DNA from: Sepiola atlantica
Lineage: Eukaryota; Mollusca; Cephalopoda; Sepiida; Sepiolidae
DNA: 64,000 nt
Assembly: GCA_963556195.1 (NCBI GenBank)
Contig: OY744546.1
Span: forward strand, 69,460,303 to 69,524,302
Direction: 5' to 3'
Below are positions 43,690 through 54,734 of this stretch, piece after piece (position 1 is the stretch's first letter; each line of letters begins with the position of its first letter). A program made the position numbers and the translations under genes. Under the pieces are notes generated by a model that ran no database searches, was not told the origin of the DNA, and worked only from the letters and a program-made list of their open reading frames with translations.

Positions 43690-44225
43690 TTGATCATAAA
43701 GAATAAAGTAATTTACATTTTTAATAGTGGGAAAAAATATAGCAATTTCAGATCAATATGGATCGAATACTTAGAAAGCTGTATCTAAATAAAAGTCATA
43801 ACTAATTCGGGTGTGGCATATTATGCGACATAAAAATTGTCCAAATGATGCACATTTGGGTGTGGTCTATGAATGTTTTATTCACAGAAATTATTTTTTT
43901 TTTTAAGATGTTGAAAAAAAATATCCATATCTACTCGTGAAAATAAAATATTTGTACGAGTAATTTCTACAAATTAAAAAAAAAAAAGTATTTAATAATC
44001 TAAATGAATAAATAAAAAAAGGTTTATTTTTATTTATCATCCCGATATTACCATCAAAACGGGTTACTGCTATTTAAATCAATAATACAACAGAATTGAA
44101 ATACGGTATATATAGTAGAAACGATAGACCCAAACACAGCTTTCTGCATGAGTAATTTGCATAGCTATTTTTTTTAAAAAGTTCACAATAAATTAATGTT
44201 TAGTGTTATTCATTTGTAATTTTAT
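43690..44225. other. Intron, AT-rich, dispersed-repeat remnants only
   Basis: It contains the reversed copy of the 17040 family (about 44060-44250) and otherwise no recognised feature. Confidence 0.4.
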
Positions 44226-44238
44226 TGTCATATCTTTG

Positions 44239-44279
<41 letters not shown>

Positions 44280-44784
44280 AGATAGAAGAAAAAAGAGTGA
44301 TAAATATGCGACGATTGTCCAAATTTATTTCAAATTTCAATTGTTCAATGCAAGGTGTATTCAGTAATAAACTAGTGTTTATTATTCTTTCCTTAAGCCA
44401 AGGCTTTTCAAAGATCGAAATCTTATCATCAGAGGAGAAATACAGATGGATAAGTTGGCTTTCGAAAAAACCAAAGTTCAAATTTTTGAAAAATATGAAA
44501 ATTATTATTAAAAATTATTAAAATAATTTTTGTTAAAAAAACGTATTGAATGAAAAGAGAAGTTCCGTGAAAAAGATATGCAAATTGTCTGGGTGGTAAA
44601 TTTCCGTTGAAAAGAAGTCCGGTGAAATTGTAGAATGTGAAGAAAAACTCTTTGCGTGGGAGCAGATTAGAGGAAGTGCTCAAAATGTAGGTAAGTCCAG
44701 ATGCACTTAAAGTAGGTCGAGAAGAGGAAAACAGGCCATATATATATATATATATATATGCAATACTTTTGTCGATATTAATAT

Positions 44785-44923
44785 TGTTTAGGGAGATATC
44801 GACTTGCTTCTCCAACACATGTTAGGATCGGCCAATGATATTTATGTAAAAGTAAACGCTATTAATACTCCTATAACTAAGCATTATATTTATTTAATCA
44901 AATTGTTTAATTTTTAAAATAAT

Positions 44924-44961
<38 letters not shown>

Positions 44962-45169
44962 TAAAATAGTAACTCTGTGTGTGTATGTGTCCGCCTGATC
45001 TTTGTGTCTTATGTTCACCCAAACCGCTGGACAGAATTGCTTTAAAATTGGCATGTGGACTACTGACCTCTCAGTGAAGATCATAGGCTATATAAGAAAT
45101 ATATCACTTCAACGCTGGCGGTCCCCGGGCGGCATAACCCCCCCCCCCACACACACACACACACACACA
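44785..45169. repeat. Right arm of the large inverted duplication
   Basis: Reverse complement of 42341-42735. It ends in a C-run and an (AC)n tract where the left arm has (TG)n and a G-run. Differences are concentrated in the microsatellites, so the duplication is recent. Confidence 0.9.
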
Positions 45170-45359
45170 ATTAATTAAAGTGATTTAATTTTTAAAAAGA
45201 AAGGAAAATTATTAAAACCTTTCTTAAAAAAATTTTTCATTAATTTTCAAGGAGGTAATTTTACATCTATTCTAATAATCTAACATCACTTTCGAAAAAG
45301 AAATATATATCGACGAGGCATAGGCAAGAAGAGTTCATAGATAAAAGGGACAGGGAGGG

Positions 45360-45720
45360 TCTCTCTCTCTCTCGTTAGTGAGGCCACATTTTCTTTTTTA
45401 AATTCAATGATTGTTTTGATCCCATGGATAAACATTTCACATTTGGATTTAAATGTTCCTTTCCGGGCTTTTTTTTGTGGTTGGGGGGGGGGGGGGTGGG
45501 GACTGACTTGATTCTCAACAAGTTGCCATCCATTTCTAAATTGTAAGTTTAAGAAGAAGAAAAAAAAAAAAAAGAGCCTCCCACACACAAACATGAATTG
45601 ACTTTTCTTTAAAGCCTTACTTAAAAGATAAATAAATTTGTATAAAAATTCCCAAAATGTTAATATGAATAAATGTGAAAGTTTTAATTTTGTGTTTACA
45701 AAAAAAACGCTTATGAATGA
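45360..45720 (-). repeat. Dispersed repeat, reversed copy of 8060 family
   Basis: It contains the CT microsatellite next to 'cgttagtgaggcca', 'aaattcaatgattgtttt' and 'aaagataaataaatttgtat', all in reverse order relative to 8060-8380. Confidence 0.55.
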
Positions 45721-45959
45721 AATGTTTATTATTTAAAATTTTTGTTTTAAGTATTTAAAGTGGAGTACTTTGCTAATAAATGCAAGAGAAGTATCTTGGT
45801 AAAAAGAAGAACCTGTATTTTGTTTTGTACATTTGAAGAAAGGTTTTGATAGAGTGCCAAAAGATGTTGTCTGGTGGACTTTGCGTAGATTTGCCATCTT
45901 CTGGTTATACACATGCATATTAACAGGGTAACCTGAAGAGTATTAATTTCCATTAATAT

Positions 45960-46225
45960 TTTGTCATTATCATCATCATATTTGGTTGAACATTTGTTTT
46001 ACATGCTGGCATGTGTTGGATGGCTTTTTAGAAATTGACTTCGAAACCAACCTATCTCTGCCAGATCTTGATTTATCCGTCTTTATCTAAAGTCCATTCT
46101 TATAACGTCTTCCCATATTTCCCTTAGCCTACACCTGCCAACTGACCCTGCTACCTCAACTGTTCTTCATCTACTGACTCAAGAACTCTCATCCATTCTT
46201 TCAACATAGTCATACCAAAAAGCCT
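45960..46225 (+). repeat. Cephalopod-type dispersed repeat, copy
   Basis: 'catcatcatatttggttgaa' and 'catgctggcatgtgttggat' are the clearest copies in the window of the motif used to suggest a cephalopod, followed by 'gctacctcaactgttctt' as in the others. Confidence 0.7.
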
Positions 46226-46277
46226 GTTCAAAAAAATAAAAAATAAAATATATATATATATATATATATATTCTTAC

Positions 46278-46371
46278 CGAAAACAACTAATAAAATGTGA
46301 ATACGCTGTACAGATCCAGTTATGGTGACCTCTCAGCATGGTTACGCGAAGGGGTTCAGAGTATGTAGGGC
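46278..46371 (-). CDS. KCTD3: KCTD3 exon 8 (first propeller strand)
   Basis: The 94-nt exon encodes PTYSEPLRVTMLRGHHNWI followed by CTAYSHFISCF, equivalent to the [24 protein letters not shown] block of KCTD3. GHHNWI is diagnostic for this family. The acceptor is cgtttag and the donor is TTTTCG|gtaaga. It begins the WD40-like propeller. Confidence 0.95.
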
Positions 46372-46789
46372 CTAAACGAAAGAAGAAAAAAAAACTTAAA
46401 CTTTAAACATTTAGAATGAACCTGTTAACTCAAATACATATCATTCAGAAACAGCTTTGTAAAACTCTGTAGAAATTATGTAAAGAATCAAATAGAAAAT
46501 AATGGCAAACATCACTTGTACGAAACACGTAAAAATTAGAAAAATATATAAGTTATTCTAAATAATAATAAAAATCATTTTAAAAAATAAATATGATACA
46601 AAAAATTCTAAGGAATCAAAATTAAATAATTATTTAAGTTTTCAAAATTTTCTATTTTATTTTGTTATATTCTGGTTATTTTTTCCCTTTTTTTTTGTTG
46701 GGTTATTTTATGGCAATTAATTTTATCTTTTAATTCTAATTTGTTGTAAGAAGTTTTATATGAATATAGTTTTCATGGATGAAGTATGT

Positions 46790-47345
46790 CATTGTTGATA
46801 AACAGATTTTATTCTGGTCCAGTCATTGTTGATAAAAATTTTTTATTCTGGTCCAGTCGCTGTTGATAAAAAAAATTTCATTTTGATCCAGTCGTTGTTG
46901 ATAAAAAAATTTCATTTTGATCCAATCGTTGTTGATTAAAAATTTTTTATTTTGATCCATTCGTTGTTGATAAAAAAATTTCATTTTGATCCAGTCGTTG
47001 CTGATAAAAAAAATTTCATTTTGATCCAGTCGTTGCTGATAAAAAAAATTTCATTTTGATCCAGTCGTTGCTGATAAAAAAAATTTCATTTTGATCCAGT
47101 CGTTGCTGATAAAAAAAATTTCATTTTGATCCAGTCGTTGCTGATAAAAAAAATTTCATTTTGATCCAGTCGTTGCTGATAAAAAAGTTCATTTTGATCC
47201 AGTCGTTGCTGATAAAAAAATTCATTTTGATCCAGTCGTTGCTGATAAAAAATTTCATTTTGATCCAGTCGTTGCTGATAAAAAAATTTCATTTTGATCC
47301 AGTCGTTGCTGATAAAAAAATTTCATTTTGATCCAGTCGTTGTTG
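46790..47345. repeat. 33-37-bp tandem repeat, about 16 units
   Basis: The unit is TTCATTTTGATCCAGTCGTT plus GCTGATAAAAAAAATT with small length changes in the A/T run. The centre units are identical and the edge units diverged, a usual pattern for unequal exchange. Confidence 0.95.
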
Positions 47346-47640
47346 ATAGACATCAAATGGAATTTCCATGAACAGTTTCTAAGAACTACCCATTTGTGGA
47401 ACACATTACCATGTGACTGCTTCCCTGTAGGCTACAACATGATTGTCTTCAAACCCAATGTCAACAAACACTTGTATAAACCGTTCTCATAATAATTAAA
47501 TTTTGTTCTTTCCATTCCATTCATCCTTTAAATCCTCCACTAATATTCATCATTCAACTGACAATCTATCCATCTCGTTAACTCTTATCCTCGAGTGGCC
47601 TTTAGCCTTGATTAGTTATGACTCATTGGTTAAAAAAAAA
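47345..47640 (+). pseudogene. LINE 3' end (CR1-like), copy 1
   Basis: The plus strand encodes FLRTTHLWNTLPCDCFPVGY then NMIVFKPNVNKHLY, a LINE C-terminal motif (LWN.LP...F...V..HL). The 3' UTR ends 'cctcgagtggcctttagcct' plus 'tgattagt'. Copies with the same 3' end are at 56490-56660 and 59760-59985. Confidence 0.75.
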
Positions 47641-47659
47641 AACAACAACCATTTCCTAC

Positions 47660-47796
47660 CTGCACTACATTTATCCTTTACTATTTGATGAGATTTTAAG
47701 GTAGAATCTTCCACGGGCCGCGTGGAGGAGGAGGAGGAGGGGTCATCGGGAAGAGAATGCTTCCGGTGGCTAAAACCAGAGTCCAACGAGAGACGC
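47660..47796 (-). CDS. KCTD3: KCTD3 exon 7 (linker, Ser-rich)
   Basis: The 137-nt exon encodes a linker containing RRLSLDSGFSHRKHSLPDD and a run of five serines, then STLKSHQIVKDKCSA. The RRLSLDSG and RKHSLPDD stretches look like basophilic kinase sites (inference). The acceptor is taattgcag and the donor is GCAG|gtagga. Family homology is weak, but the frame is open and both phases fit. Confidence 0.82.
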
Positions 47797-48154
47797 CTGC
47801 AATTAAAGAAACAAAAAAATATAGATTAAAAAAACAATAGCAGAAATAACCAAATCTTCCTTGGGTCTCCAAATTTTGAGCTGGCTCGGGTGTTAAATAT
47901 TGGCAGTAATATGCTTTTGAAGTTGAGTATAGATATGATTTGACGTGACAGGTGAAACAGGTTAGCAGGTATGATTGACAGGGTCAGCTATGGCCTTGTC
48001 GCAGGCCCTGTAAAAACGATCTAAGACACAACAAAGGAAAGAAAAAGGACAATTATCAAAAATTAATGAAACAAACAATATTTATGTCAAAAGGAAAGTG
48101 TTGTGCGTGAATGGTGGAGGGATTTTTACGATCATCTGATTGGTATTACGTTTC

Positions 48155-48538
48155 GGAATTTTTGAGATGAGGATTGATAATTTGTATTATTCGGACTACT
48201 GTTCTCATCTTGGATGTTATTCTCACAACGTTTTGGCCGATGTAACCTCCGACCTTCTTTGGGCACGTTTCGTTGAACTTTAGAATCTTTATGCCGAACT
48301 CGGGGAATCTGTACAGAATTTCGAACGGAACACTTTATTTAATCATAAGGGGAGGGGGGAGGGGAGCTTACTCTCATTCCATCAGCATGTCTTAAGTAAT
48401 TCGCAATTGTGTTCTTAATATTACCCGTACTGAGGATTGAACCTTCAACCTCCAGAAGACTGTCACTTAGATCTGACTATTACTTAGGACTTATATCCGT
48501 TGTGTCACAGTTCCTTACGGCTAGGGTTAGGGTTAGGT

Positions 48539-48571
<33 letters not shown>

Positions 48572-49020
48572 TAGGGTTAGAGTTAGGGTTAGAGTTAGGG
48601 TTAGAGTTAGAATTAGAGTTAGAATTAGAGTTAGGGTTAGGGTTAGGGTTAGGGCTAGGGTTTAGGGTTAGGGTTAGGGTTAAGATTAGGGTTAGAGTTA
48701 GGGTTAGAGTTAGGGTTAGGGTTAGAGTTAGGGTTAGAGTTAGGGTTAGAGTTAGGGTTAGAGTTAGGGTTAGAGTTAGGGTTAGGGCTAGGGTTTAGGG
48801 TTAGAGTTAGGGTTAGAGTTAGAATTAGAGTTAGAATTAGAGTTAGGGTTAAGGTTAGGGTTAGAGTTAGGGTTAGGGTTAGAGTTAGGGTTAGGATTAG
48901 GATTAGGGTTAGGGCTAGGGTTCCGTTCGAAACTCCATAGAGCACCTGAAGAAGGTCAGTGATTACATCGGGCGAAACACGAGAATAACATACAAGATGA
49001 GAACAGTAGTTCGAATAATA
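48155..49020. repeat. Inverted-ended element enclosing a TTAGGG-like array
   Basis: The left end 'ttattcggactactgttctc' plus 'atcttggatgttattctcac' is answered at the right by 'cgagaataacatacaagatg' plus 'agaacagtagttcgaataat'. Inside are short blocks shared with 7060-7440 and a 400-bp TTAGGG-like array. CTGAAGA (48946) and GGCGAAAC (48971-48978) near the right end form a hammerhead-like core. Confidence 0.6.
48522..48925. repeat. TTAGGG-like array inside a palindrome-ended element
   Basis: Runs of TTAGGG, TTAGAG and TTTAGGG units. The LTLTLT-type frames on the minus strand are translations of the repeat. Confidence 0.95.
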
Positions 49021-49189
49021 CCCAATTGTCTGTTCCTTTAAAACTACTAAAAAAACAAGGTAGTACAAAAATAGGTTTATACGCACATAAACTGGAGAGT
49101 AGAAACAATGAACAAAGATAAGAGTTGTTTAAGAAAATTGGGTTTAGCAGGTTGGCATCAAAGTGATTGAAATAGACAAATGTTCGTCA

Positions 49190-49790
49190 AAGAAATTGCA
49201 TATAGCGTACTTTTTTTTTTTTAACATAGTTCATCCCAAACAAGGCAAATTGCCACTGTAGACGTAAGGGGCTACGGAGAGTGAAGGTGAAAGTTTTGGA
49301 GGTCATCCTGAATAGGGAGCTGTGCAGCGTCATGCTGCTCACATTAGTTTTAAATTTCTGCATGTCGGTACAGTCGGGGAAAACAGGGAGCAGGAAGGGA
49401 GTTCCAAAGGCCGGCAGCACGAGAAACTATTGGAATAGACGGCTTTCCGGCATCTGGGGACCTCCACAGTGAATGGATGGAATCTAGCTGACTGTCAGGT
49501 TGGTCGAGTGTATTTACGTCGAGGGGGTACCAGAGCAGCAAGTTCATCGGAGCACATTCCATTGTAGTAGTTGTAAAAACAAGCACATGGACGCAACATT
49601 GCGGCGATGGGACAGAGGCTGGAGCTTGGTGGATAGTGAGGGACCTATTAGATTAGAGACTCTTTTTTGGATCTTGTCTAAGAGGGAGAGACTAGTGGAT
49701 AGTTTGAGAGTGTCAAATATCTTGGCGCCATCATCACAGCCACGGGTCAAGGTAGAGCTGACATCAAAGCGTGAATCAACCTTGCATGTC
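49190..49790 (-). pseudogene. Non-LTR retrotransposon 3' fragment (same family as 14910)
   Basis: Minus-strand pieces include DKIQKRVSNLIGPSLSTKLQ, PLSHRRNVASMCLF and RAAGLWNSLPAPCFP in different frames, homologous to the LINE fragment at 14910-15600. It is damaged by frameshifts. Confidence 0.8.
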
Positions 49791-50280
49791 ATGCCTTCTG
49801 CCGACTCAATTCCCGGCTCTGGTCAAGATCTGAGATAAAACGCAGCACCAAAGAAAGGATCTACCAAGCGTTGGTGCGAACGACCCTCATTTATGGCAGT
49901 GAGTCCTGGTCAATGAGAGTGAAAGTCGTTAGGCGATTGGAAACTGTCAATCACCACTACCTGTGTCGCATCCTCCGTGTCCGATGGCAGCATTTCCTCT
50001 CAAACAACACAGTATGTTTCTGCTTCAAAATTAACTCCTTCCAACAAGTCATCCTCATGAGACGTCTATGCTGGCAGGGTCATGTCCTTCGTCGTCAATC
50101 TGGAGAATTTATCTACGAAGCAATTGTACCAGCTCCCCTAAAGAGTTGGAAAAAGTGATGTGGTGGATAAAGAAAAAATGGCTGATGATGGTTAAAGCTG
50201 ACCTTGAACCCAACATGGGCCTTCGAATCAAGGGAGTCTATCATTGAAAAAGCGAGTGGCTAGAAATCACCCAATCGTTG
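49720..50280 (+). pseudogene. RTE-like LINE C-terminal fragment
   Basis: The plus strand encodes TTLIYGSESWSMRVKVVRRL, NHHYLCRILRVRWQHFLSNN and LMRRLCWQGHVLRR, matching the (L)YGSE.W...RRLE..H...LR.ILGIRW...L.W.GHV.R motif of RTE-type polyproteins. Preceding codons (SRPRVKVELTSKRESTLHVM) fit the same protein in another frame. It abuts the oppositely oriented LINE at 49190. Confidence 0.82.
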
Positions 50281-50316
50281 GCTTCAAATCACTGTTGATA
50301 AGTATTACAAATTGAA

Positions 50317-50727
50317 GATGGAGAGTGTCTCCGAAATTAATAAGATAAAAGTAAAAAAAAAAAATAAATAAATTTGTCTTGCATTGTAAAAGGGCTTTTA
50401 TTCTCAATTTGTAATACTTATCATTCAATGTTTATAAAAAAAAAAGAACGACCAATATTTGAAGTAAAATACCAGCGTGTCCGCGCACATCTGTTCTACT
50501 CAGGAACCGCGAATTACATCCGAGGCGGACAGTACGTCAAATCCACACAAGGACGTCTTATCGATAAACAAAACTAAAAGTTTTTTTGTTTTTTTTTATA
50601 AAAATAAACAAAGAGAAAAAAAATCTCTGAAGATGGAGTGTCTCCGAAATTAATAAGATAAAAGTAAAAAAAAAAAAAAAAGAAATAAATTTGTCTTGCA
50701 TTGTAAAAGGCCTTTATTCTCAATTCG

Positions 50728-50731
<4 letters not shown>
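50317..50731. repeat. Direct duplication of about 95 bp, spacing 315 bp
   Basis: 'gatggagtgtctccgaaatt' through 'cattgtaaaag' and 'tattctcaatt.gtaata' occurs at 50317-50412 and again at 50632-50731, with unique sequence between. Confidence 0.85.
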
Positions 50732-50771
<40 letters not shown>

Positions 50772-50777
50772 GATTTA

Positions 50778-50822
50778 CATATCTGATGAAAGCGAACCAC
50801 CACTTGAAACGCGTTATATAAA
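50778..50822 (+). ncRNA. Hammerhead-like motif with intact core
   Basis: CTGATGA at 50783-50789 and GAAAC at 50806-50810 are separated by 16 nt with only a 3-bp helix (AAG/CTT). Stem I could be ATAT/ATAT. It lies between two (TA)n tracts. The conserved bases are all present, but the helices are short. Confidence 0.4.
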
Positions 50823-50968
50823 ATTATAAAAGGATAAAACAACAAAATAACAAATAAATGTTGAAATAAACATTTTACAAATGTTGGTAGCCTTACTCCT
50901 TTACATTATATATATATATATATATTGCTCACTGAAAGACACTTAGAATTTTTTTTACTCCAACTCAC

Positions 50969-51077
50969 CTATTATTTGCTGGAAGATTTAATGGTCCTGT
51001 TTCCCTGGGAGAATTAGAAATGTCAGATCCTGTGGCACCCTCTTCCGAATGATCTTTGACCGGAGGACAAGGTGGCA
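50969..51077 (-). CDS. KCTD3: KCTD3 exon 6 (linker)
   Basis: The 109-nt exon encodes a polar linker beginning PPCPPVKDHSEEGATGSD, followed by a proline/asparagine-rich end (LNLPANN). Vertebrate KCTD3 also has a poorly conserved linker between the BTB and WD40 parts. Splice sites are good (ctattttcag, AATAG|gtgagt) and phases match both neighbours, which is the main support because sequence identity is low. Confidence 0.85.
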
Positions 51078-51079
51078 CT

Positions 51080-51760
51080 GAAAATAGAAAAATTCCCGGA
51101 AGTTTACATACAAACATTTTGAATATAACGAAGAGAGAGTCAGAAAGGATGTGTGTTTTGACATGAGCACCATCTTGCACATACACGTGCAGAACGTCAA
51201 ACTAGATTTTATTTACTTAGTTAAATGGATCTCCAATTCCTCAAACAGTAGTTGCTTCCGGGCTATTTTTATTGCAGAAACAAGGCGTTACCGTCCGCCC
51301 ACTCTTGAACATCTCATGAGTATACATAATAATTGCAAATGTGTGCAAGTTATTCCCTTTTGTTCGTTTGGCCGTTATTAATCATGAAAGGGACATTCGG
51401 CTTCTGCATCACCCTTTTTCGGTGCTAATTAACGAGATGAACTTTCAACATCGACACCGTTCTTTTGATACGACCAGCATGCTGGCAGTAATGTAATATG
51501 TGAATCCAGGCTGAAAATTAAGGCGAAAAAGAAGTAGATACGCAGAAATTCTCTTTAATTAATCCGAATTCAATTCAAATTATTTTTGGTTTTTTAGAAA
51601 TGCTTATAGAATTTTATTTATGTTTATTTTCAGTTTTCACCTTAATTAATATCTTGTGTAAAATTTTGTGAAGACCATGTGCATTCAAATGAATATTCTT
51701 CATTAGTCAAACTAACGTTCTTCAATTTTGAACTCAGTGCTACTGTTATAATAATAATAA
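51080..51760. other. Intron, no recognised feature
   Basis: Intron 5-6 sequence; nothing was identified apart from short AT-rich stretches. Confidence 0.4.
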
Positions 51761-52330
51761 CTAGCGGGACCCGTGTAAATTACACGAAATGATGTTTTCA
51801 ATACTAATTATCTTGTTCCTAACCTATACATGTTTGAATAAAATACGATAAGATTTTGACTTGTATATTTATTTTTAAAAATGAACAATACATGAAACGA
51901 TTTACAAAACTTTTTTTAGTCAAAGTTTTCTTTCATGTAAATTCATGAAACAAGAAATAGCTTTTGTTTTTGTTTCGTTTCTTTCTTTCAGTGAAGGAAA
52001 AAATTTAGCAGCAGTTGTTCAGAGATCTGCAACTGAAATTCATGTAAAATTGCCAAATGATGCTCGTAGTAGCAATTTAGTTGCTTGTTTTCAGGTTGGG
52101 CACATAGGAAACTGCTGTAATTCAAATTCCAACTGATTTTCGTGCAACCCACTTTCTCTCTGCAATCAAAATCGCTTCTGCCTGCTTCCCAGCTGGCCTC
52201 TTCATTCATATCAGCTGATCTCCACATATGCAAATCAGACACATAAAAACCTGCACTTATGAAGAGAAGTCCTTCTTTACCCTGCAGACACGACATGCGA
52301 AGCACCTCATTCTTATTCGTGACGGTGAGT
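51761..52330 (+). repeat. ACTAGC-headed dispersed repeat
   Basis: It begins 'aactagcgggacccgtgtaa' plus 'attacacgaaatgatgtttt', the same head as the minus strand at 4755-4690. A 3' limit is not clear. Overlapping short frames on both strands (51945-52136 plus, 51988-52305 minus) are not recognised. Confidence 0.5.
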
Positions 52331-52571
52331 GTTCCTCTTTATTGTCACAAGTCCATAACAGGATTTGAAGATTAATACAGTTATAGAGTTACAGTTATAT
52401 AGGTAAAACATTCTAGAAATATTTGTTTTGTCGCAAAATGTGATTGGTTGAATTGTTTGTAGACGTTTTGCTTTTGTGCCATTGCTGGAAAAATATTAAA
52501 GGTAACTCTTGCACAACGATACATGCATAAATAAATATTTGTTCATCAGATAGGTATATGCGAATACTTAC

Positions 52572-52652
52572 TTGGAGGGGCAAGATAGGAGTGGAAGAGC
52601 AGCCCACCGCATGTCGGGTGGTCAAGATCCTCACACAACATAAGGAGACGGA
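52572..52652 (-). CDS. KCTD3: KCTD3 exon 5 (post-BTB segment)
   Basis: The 81-nt exon encodes RLLMLCEDLDHPTCGGLLFH then SYLAPP, aligned with the [26 protein letters not shown] region of KCTD3 just after the BTB domain. The acceptor is gtcatttcag and the donor is CCAA|gtaagt. A palindromic repeat lies about 0.4 kb upstream in the preceding intron (53050-53350). Confidence 0.94.
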
Positions 52653-53049
52653 CTGAAATGACAAACAAGAGGTGCAATAAGACATGAACATTATTGAAAG
52701 ACACTCGGCTGCGAATGTACATTGATATAAGAATGTTTGGAGCACCGCAAGAACAAAATATAACACAGATTTTCAATTCATAGAGAAAGAATTATACATT
52801 TATATCTAGATAAAGCATATGTCTGTATGTATGTGTACTTTGAAAATTAAAAAGAAAAACTATCGCTTACTATAACGATGGAGACAAAAATGAAGGTTTA
52901 CCAGCTTTGAAAAGTGTGGGATGTTTCGCATGTCAGGCAGTCGTTTTTCAATGAAAAAATAACTTTTATTCGTAGTTAGATTTTTTTTTTGTGCAACTTC
53001 GGAAAAGCCTCATTCAGGAAAAACAAATAATAAATAAAAATAAAGACAT

Positions 53050-53350
53050 ACTGGTATTATGTATGTGACTGTGATGGAACAAAGACATCCTACACCAAAA
53101 ATTACGTAAATTGAGCAAGTAATTCTTTTTTTCCCCCCACAGATAATCAAATTTTGTCATTTTTTCTATGCTAGGTTGTCTTTGAAAAACAAGGGACGTA
53201 AGTCAGCCCAGCTTGTCGTGACAATCGAGCATGGAAAAAAATGATAAAATTTGATTTTCTGTTATAAAAAAAAACAAACTATTCGCTCAATTTACTTAAT
53301 TTTTGGTGTACGATATCTTTGCTCCGTCCGAGTCACATACATAATACAGA
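53050..53350. repeat. Palindromic repeat, arms about 125 bp
   Basis: 'tattatgtatgtgact' at 53055 and 'agtcacatacataata' at 53331 mark the ends. 'accaaaaattacgtaaattg' and 'caatttacttaatttttggt' continue the match towards a centre near 53195. The target site is not obvious and no coding region is present. Confidence 0.85.
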
Positions 53351-53359
53351 TATGTATTT

Positions 53360-54015
53360 ATTATTTGTTTTTCCTTATTGCACAGATTTTTTTTTATAGG
53401 TGGCATTAATTTGCATATGTAGAGATTGGAATAGTTCGTTATAAGCAAGAGGGAATCACACCACAGTATTAATACAATTTAACCCATAGCTGGAGAGAGA
53501 GAGACTAATTTTTAATTTTTTCCTTTTTATTTAAAAAAATTTAACTGGCTTTGCAAACTTATTTTTCTTGATTTAAACAATCTAACCTCAGTTTCATAGG
53601 TGACCCAATGAATTTTGTTATCTATTATAATATTTATAAAAATGTAATTTGTCTGTAAAAATAATAATGGGGAAGACAGAGTGTTCAATTTTAGACGGCT
53701 GAGAGAGAGAGAGCATTGGAGTTTGCGATTTGTCGTCGTTTGTTGCGGTGTTGTTGAAGAGAAGTTCTTGTTTTTGTAAATTATATATTCATAAAAGAAA
53801 TTGTGACAAAAGAGTCTCAAACAAAAGTGAATATGACATTAAATGGGACTATAAGTTAGTGATGAAAAACTCTTGTTCTGATAATCTCTTCAGGTAAAAC
53901 TTTATACGTAGCAATTATAACTTAATACTGTTCAATCGATTTTAATTTTGCAGAAAGTACTAAAATTCGCTTGAAGCATTGCATTTAACATAGAAAATAT
54001 TCAATATTACAAGAT
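53360..54015. other. Intron, no recognised gene
   Basis: AT-rich intron containing two short GA runs (53490-53505 and 53700-53715). Nothing else was identified. Confidence 0.4.
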
Positions 54016-54022
54016 GTACCTA

Positions 54023-54363
54023 TTGATTTACTCCTCTCCAGGAGTTAGGCACAAGGCCAGTTTTTATCTTACTCCCACAAGTAAGATGTGACCGAAGTTC
54101 GGGTAGGAAAAGTGGGGTTTAAAAATTGCCTGGGCAGCCCCGTCGGCATTCCCCGGTAGGGGCGCCTCAGGCAGTAAGCAATAAACTTACTCCTCCCCAA
54201 AGAGGGGAGGCGAAGCCTGGGAGGGTGGACCTCCTAGAACTGCACAGGACAGACCCATAGATCGGCGTAAATCAAGCCCCGAAGGCCAAGACAATACCAG
54301 TCTATGGGGTGCAGTAACCATCGGAACAGATACTACACTTTGATCTTAGCAAAAAGGCCAAGA
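54023..54363 (-). mobile_element. U2 snRNA-headed SINE, copy 5
   Basis: The minus strand reads TTGGCCTTTTTGCTAAGATC then AAAGTGTAGTATCTGTTCCG, the family body without the 'gagcactct' block, and a tail ending CTCCTGGAGAGGAGTAAATC. Its U2 end abuts copy 6 after a spacer of about 12 bp. Confidence 0.87.
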
Positions 54364-54374
54364 ACGGTGAAGTA

Positions 54375-54729
54375 TTATTTACTCCTCTCCAGGAGTTAGG
54401 CACAAGGCCAGTTTTATCCTACTCCCACAAGTAAGATGTGACCCAAGGTCGGGTCGAAAAGTGGGGGTTGAAAAGCCAGCGCCCGAGAGGTGAGCACTCT
54501 GACCATCAAAAATTGCCTGGGCAGCCCCGTCGGCATTCCCCGGTAGGGGCGCCTCAAGCAGTAAGCAATTAACTTACTCCTCCCCAAAGAGGGGAGGCAA
54601 AGCCTGGGAGGGTGGACCTCCTAGAACTGCACAGGACAATCCCATAGACCGGCGTAAATCAAGTCAATACCAGTCTATGGGGTGCAGTATCCATCGGAAC
54701 AGATACTACACTTTGATCTTAGCCAAAAG
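54375..54729 (-). mobile_element. U2 snRNA-headed SINE, copy 6 (tandem partner)
   Basis: Head CTTTTGGCTAAGATCAAAGT at 54729-54710, body of the longer subtype carrying 'ccagcgcccgagaggtgagc', and the usual tail at 54375-54400. Copies 5 and 6 are in the same orientation, a head-to-tail dimer like that at 21217-21893. Confidence 0.87.
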
Positions 54730-54734
54730 AATTT

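Noticed and set aside
48655..49086. 143-codon LTLTLT/NPNSNP frame
   Set aside because: Translation of TTAGGG-like repeats on the minus strand.
52000..52330. Additional KCTD3 exon or other gene
   Set aside because: Frames on both strands lack homology and splice context, and the region follows the head of a dispersed repeat.
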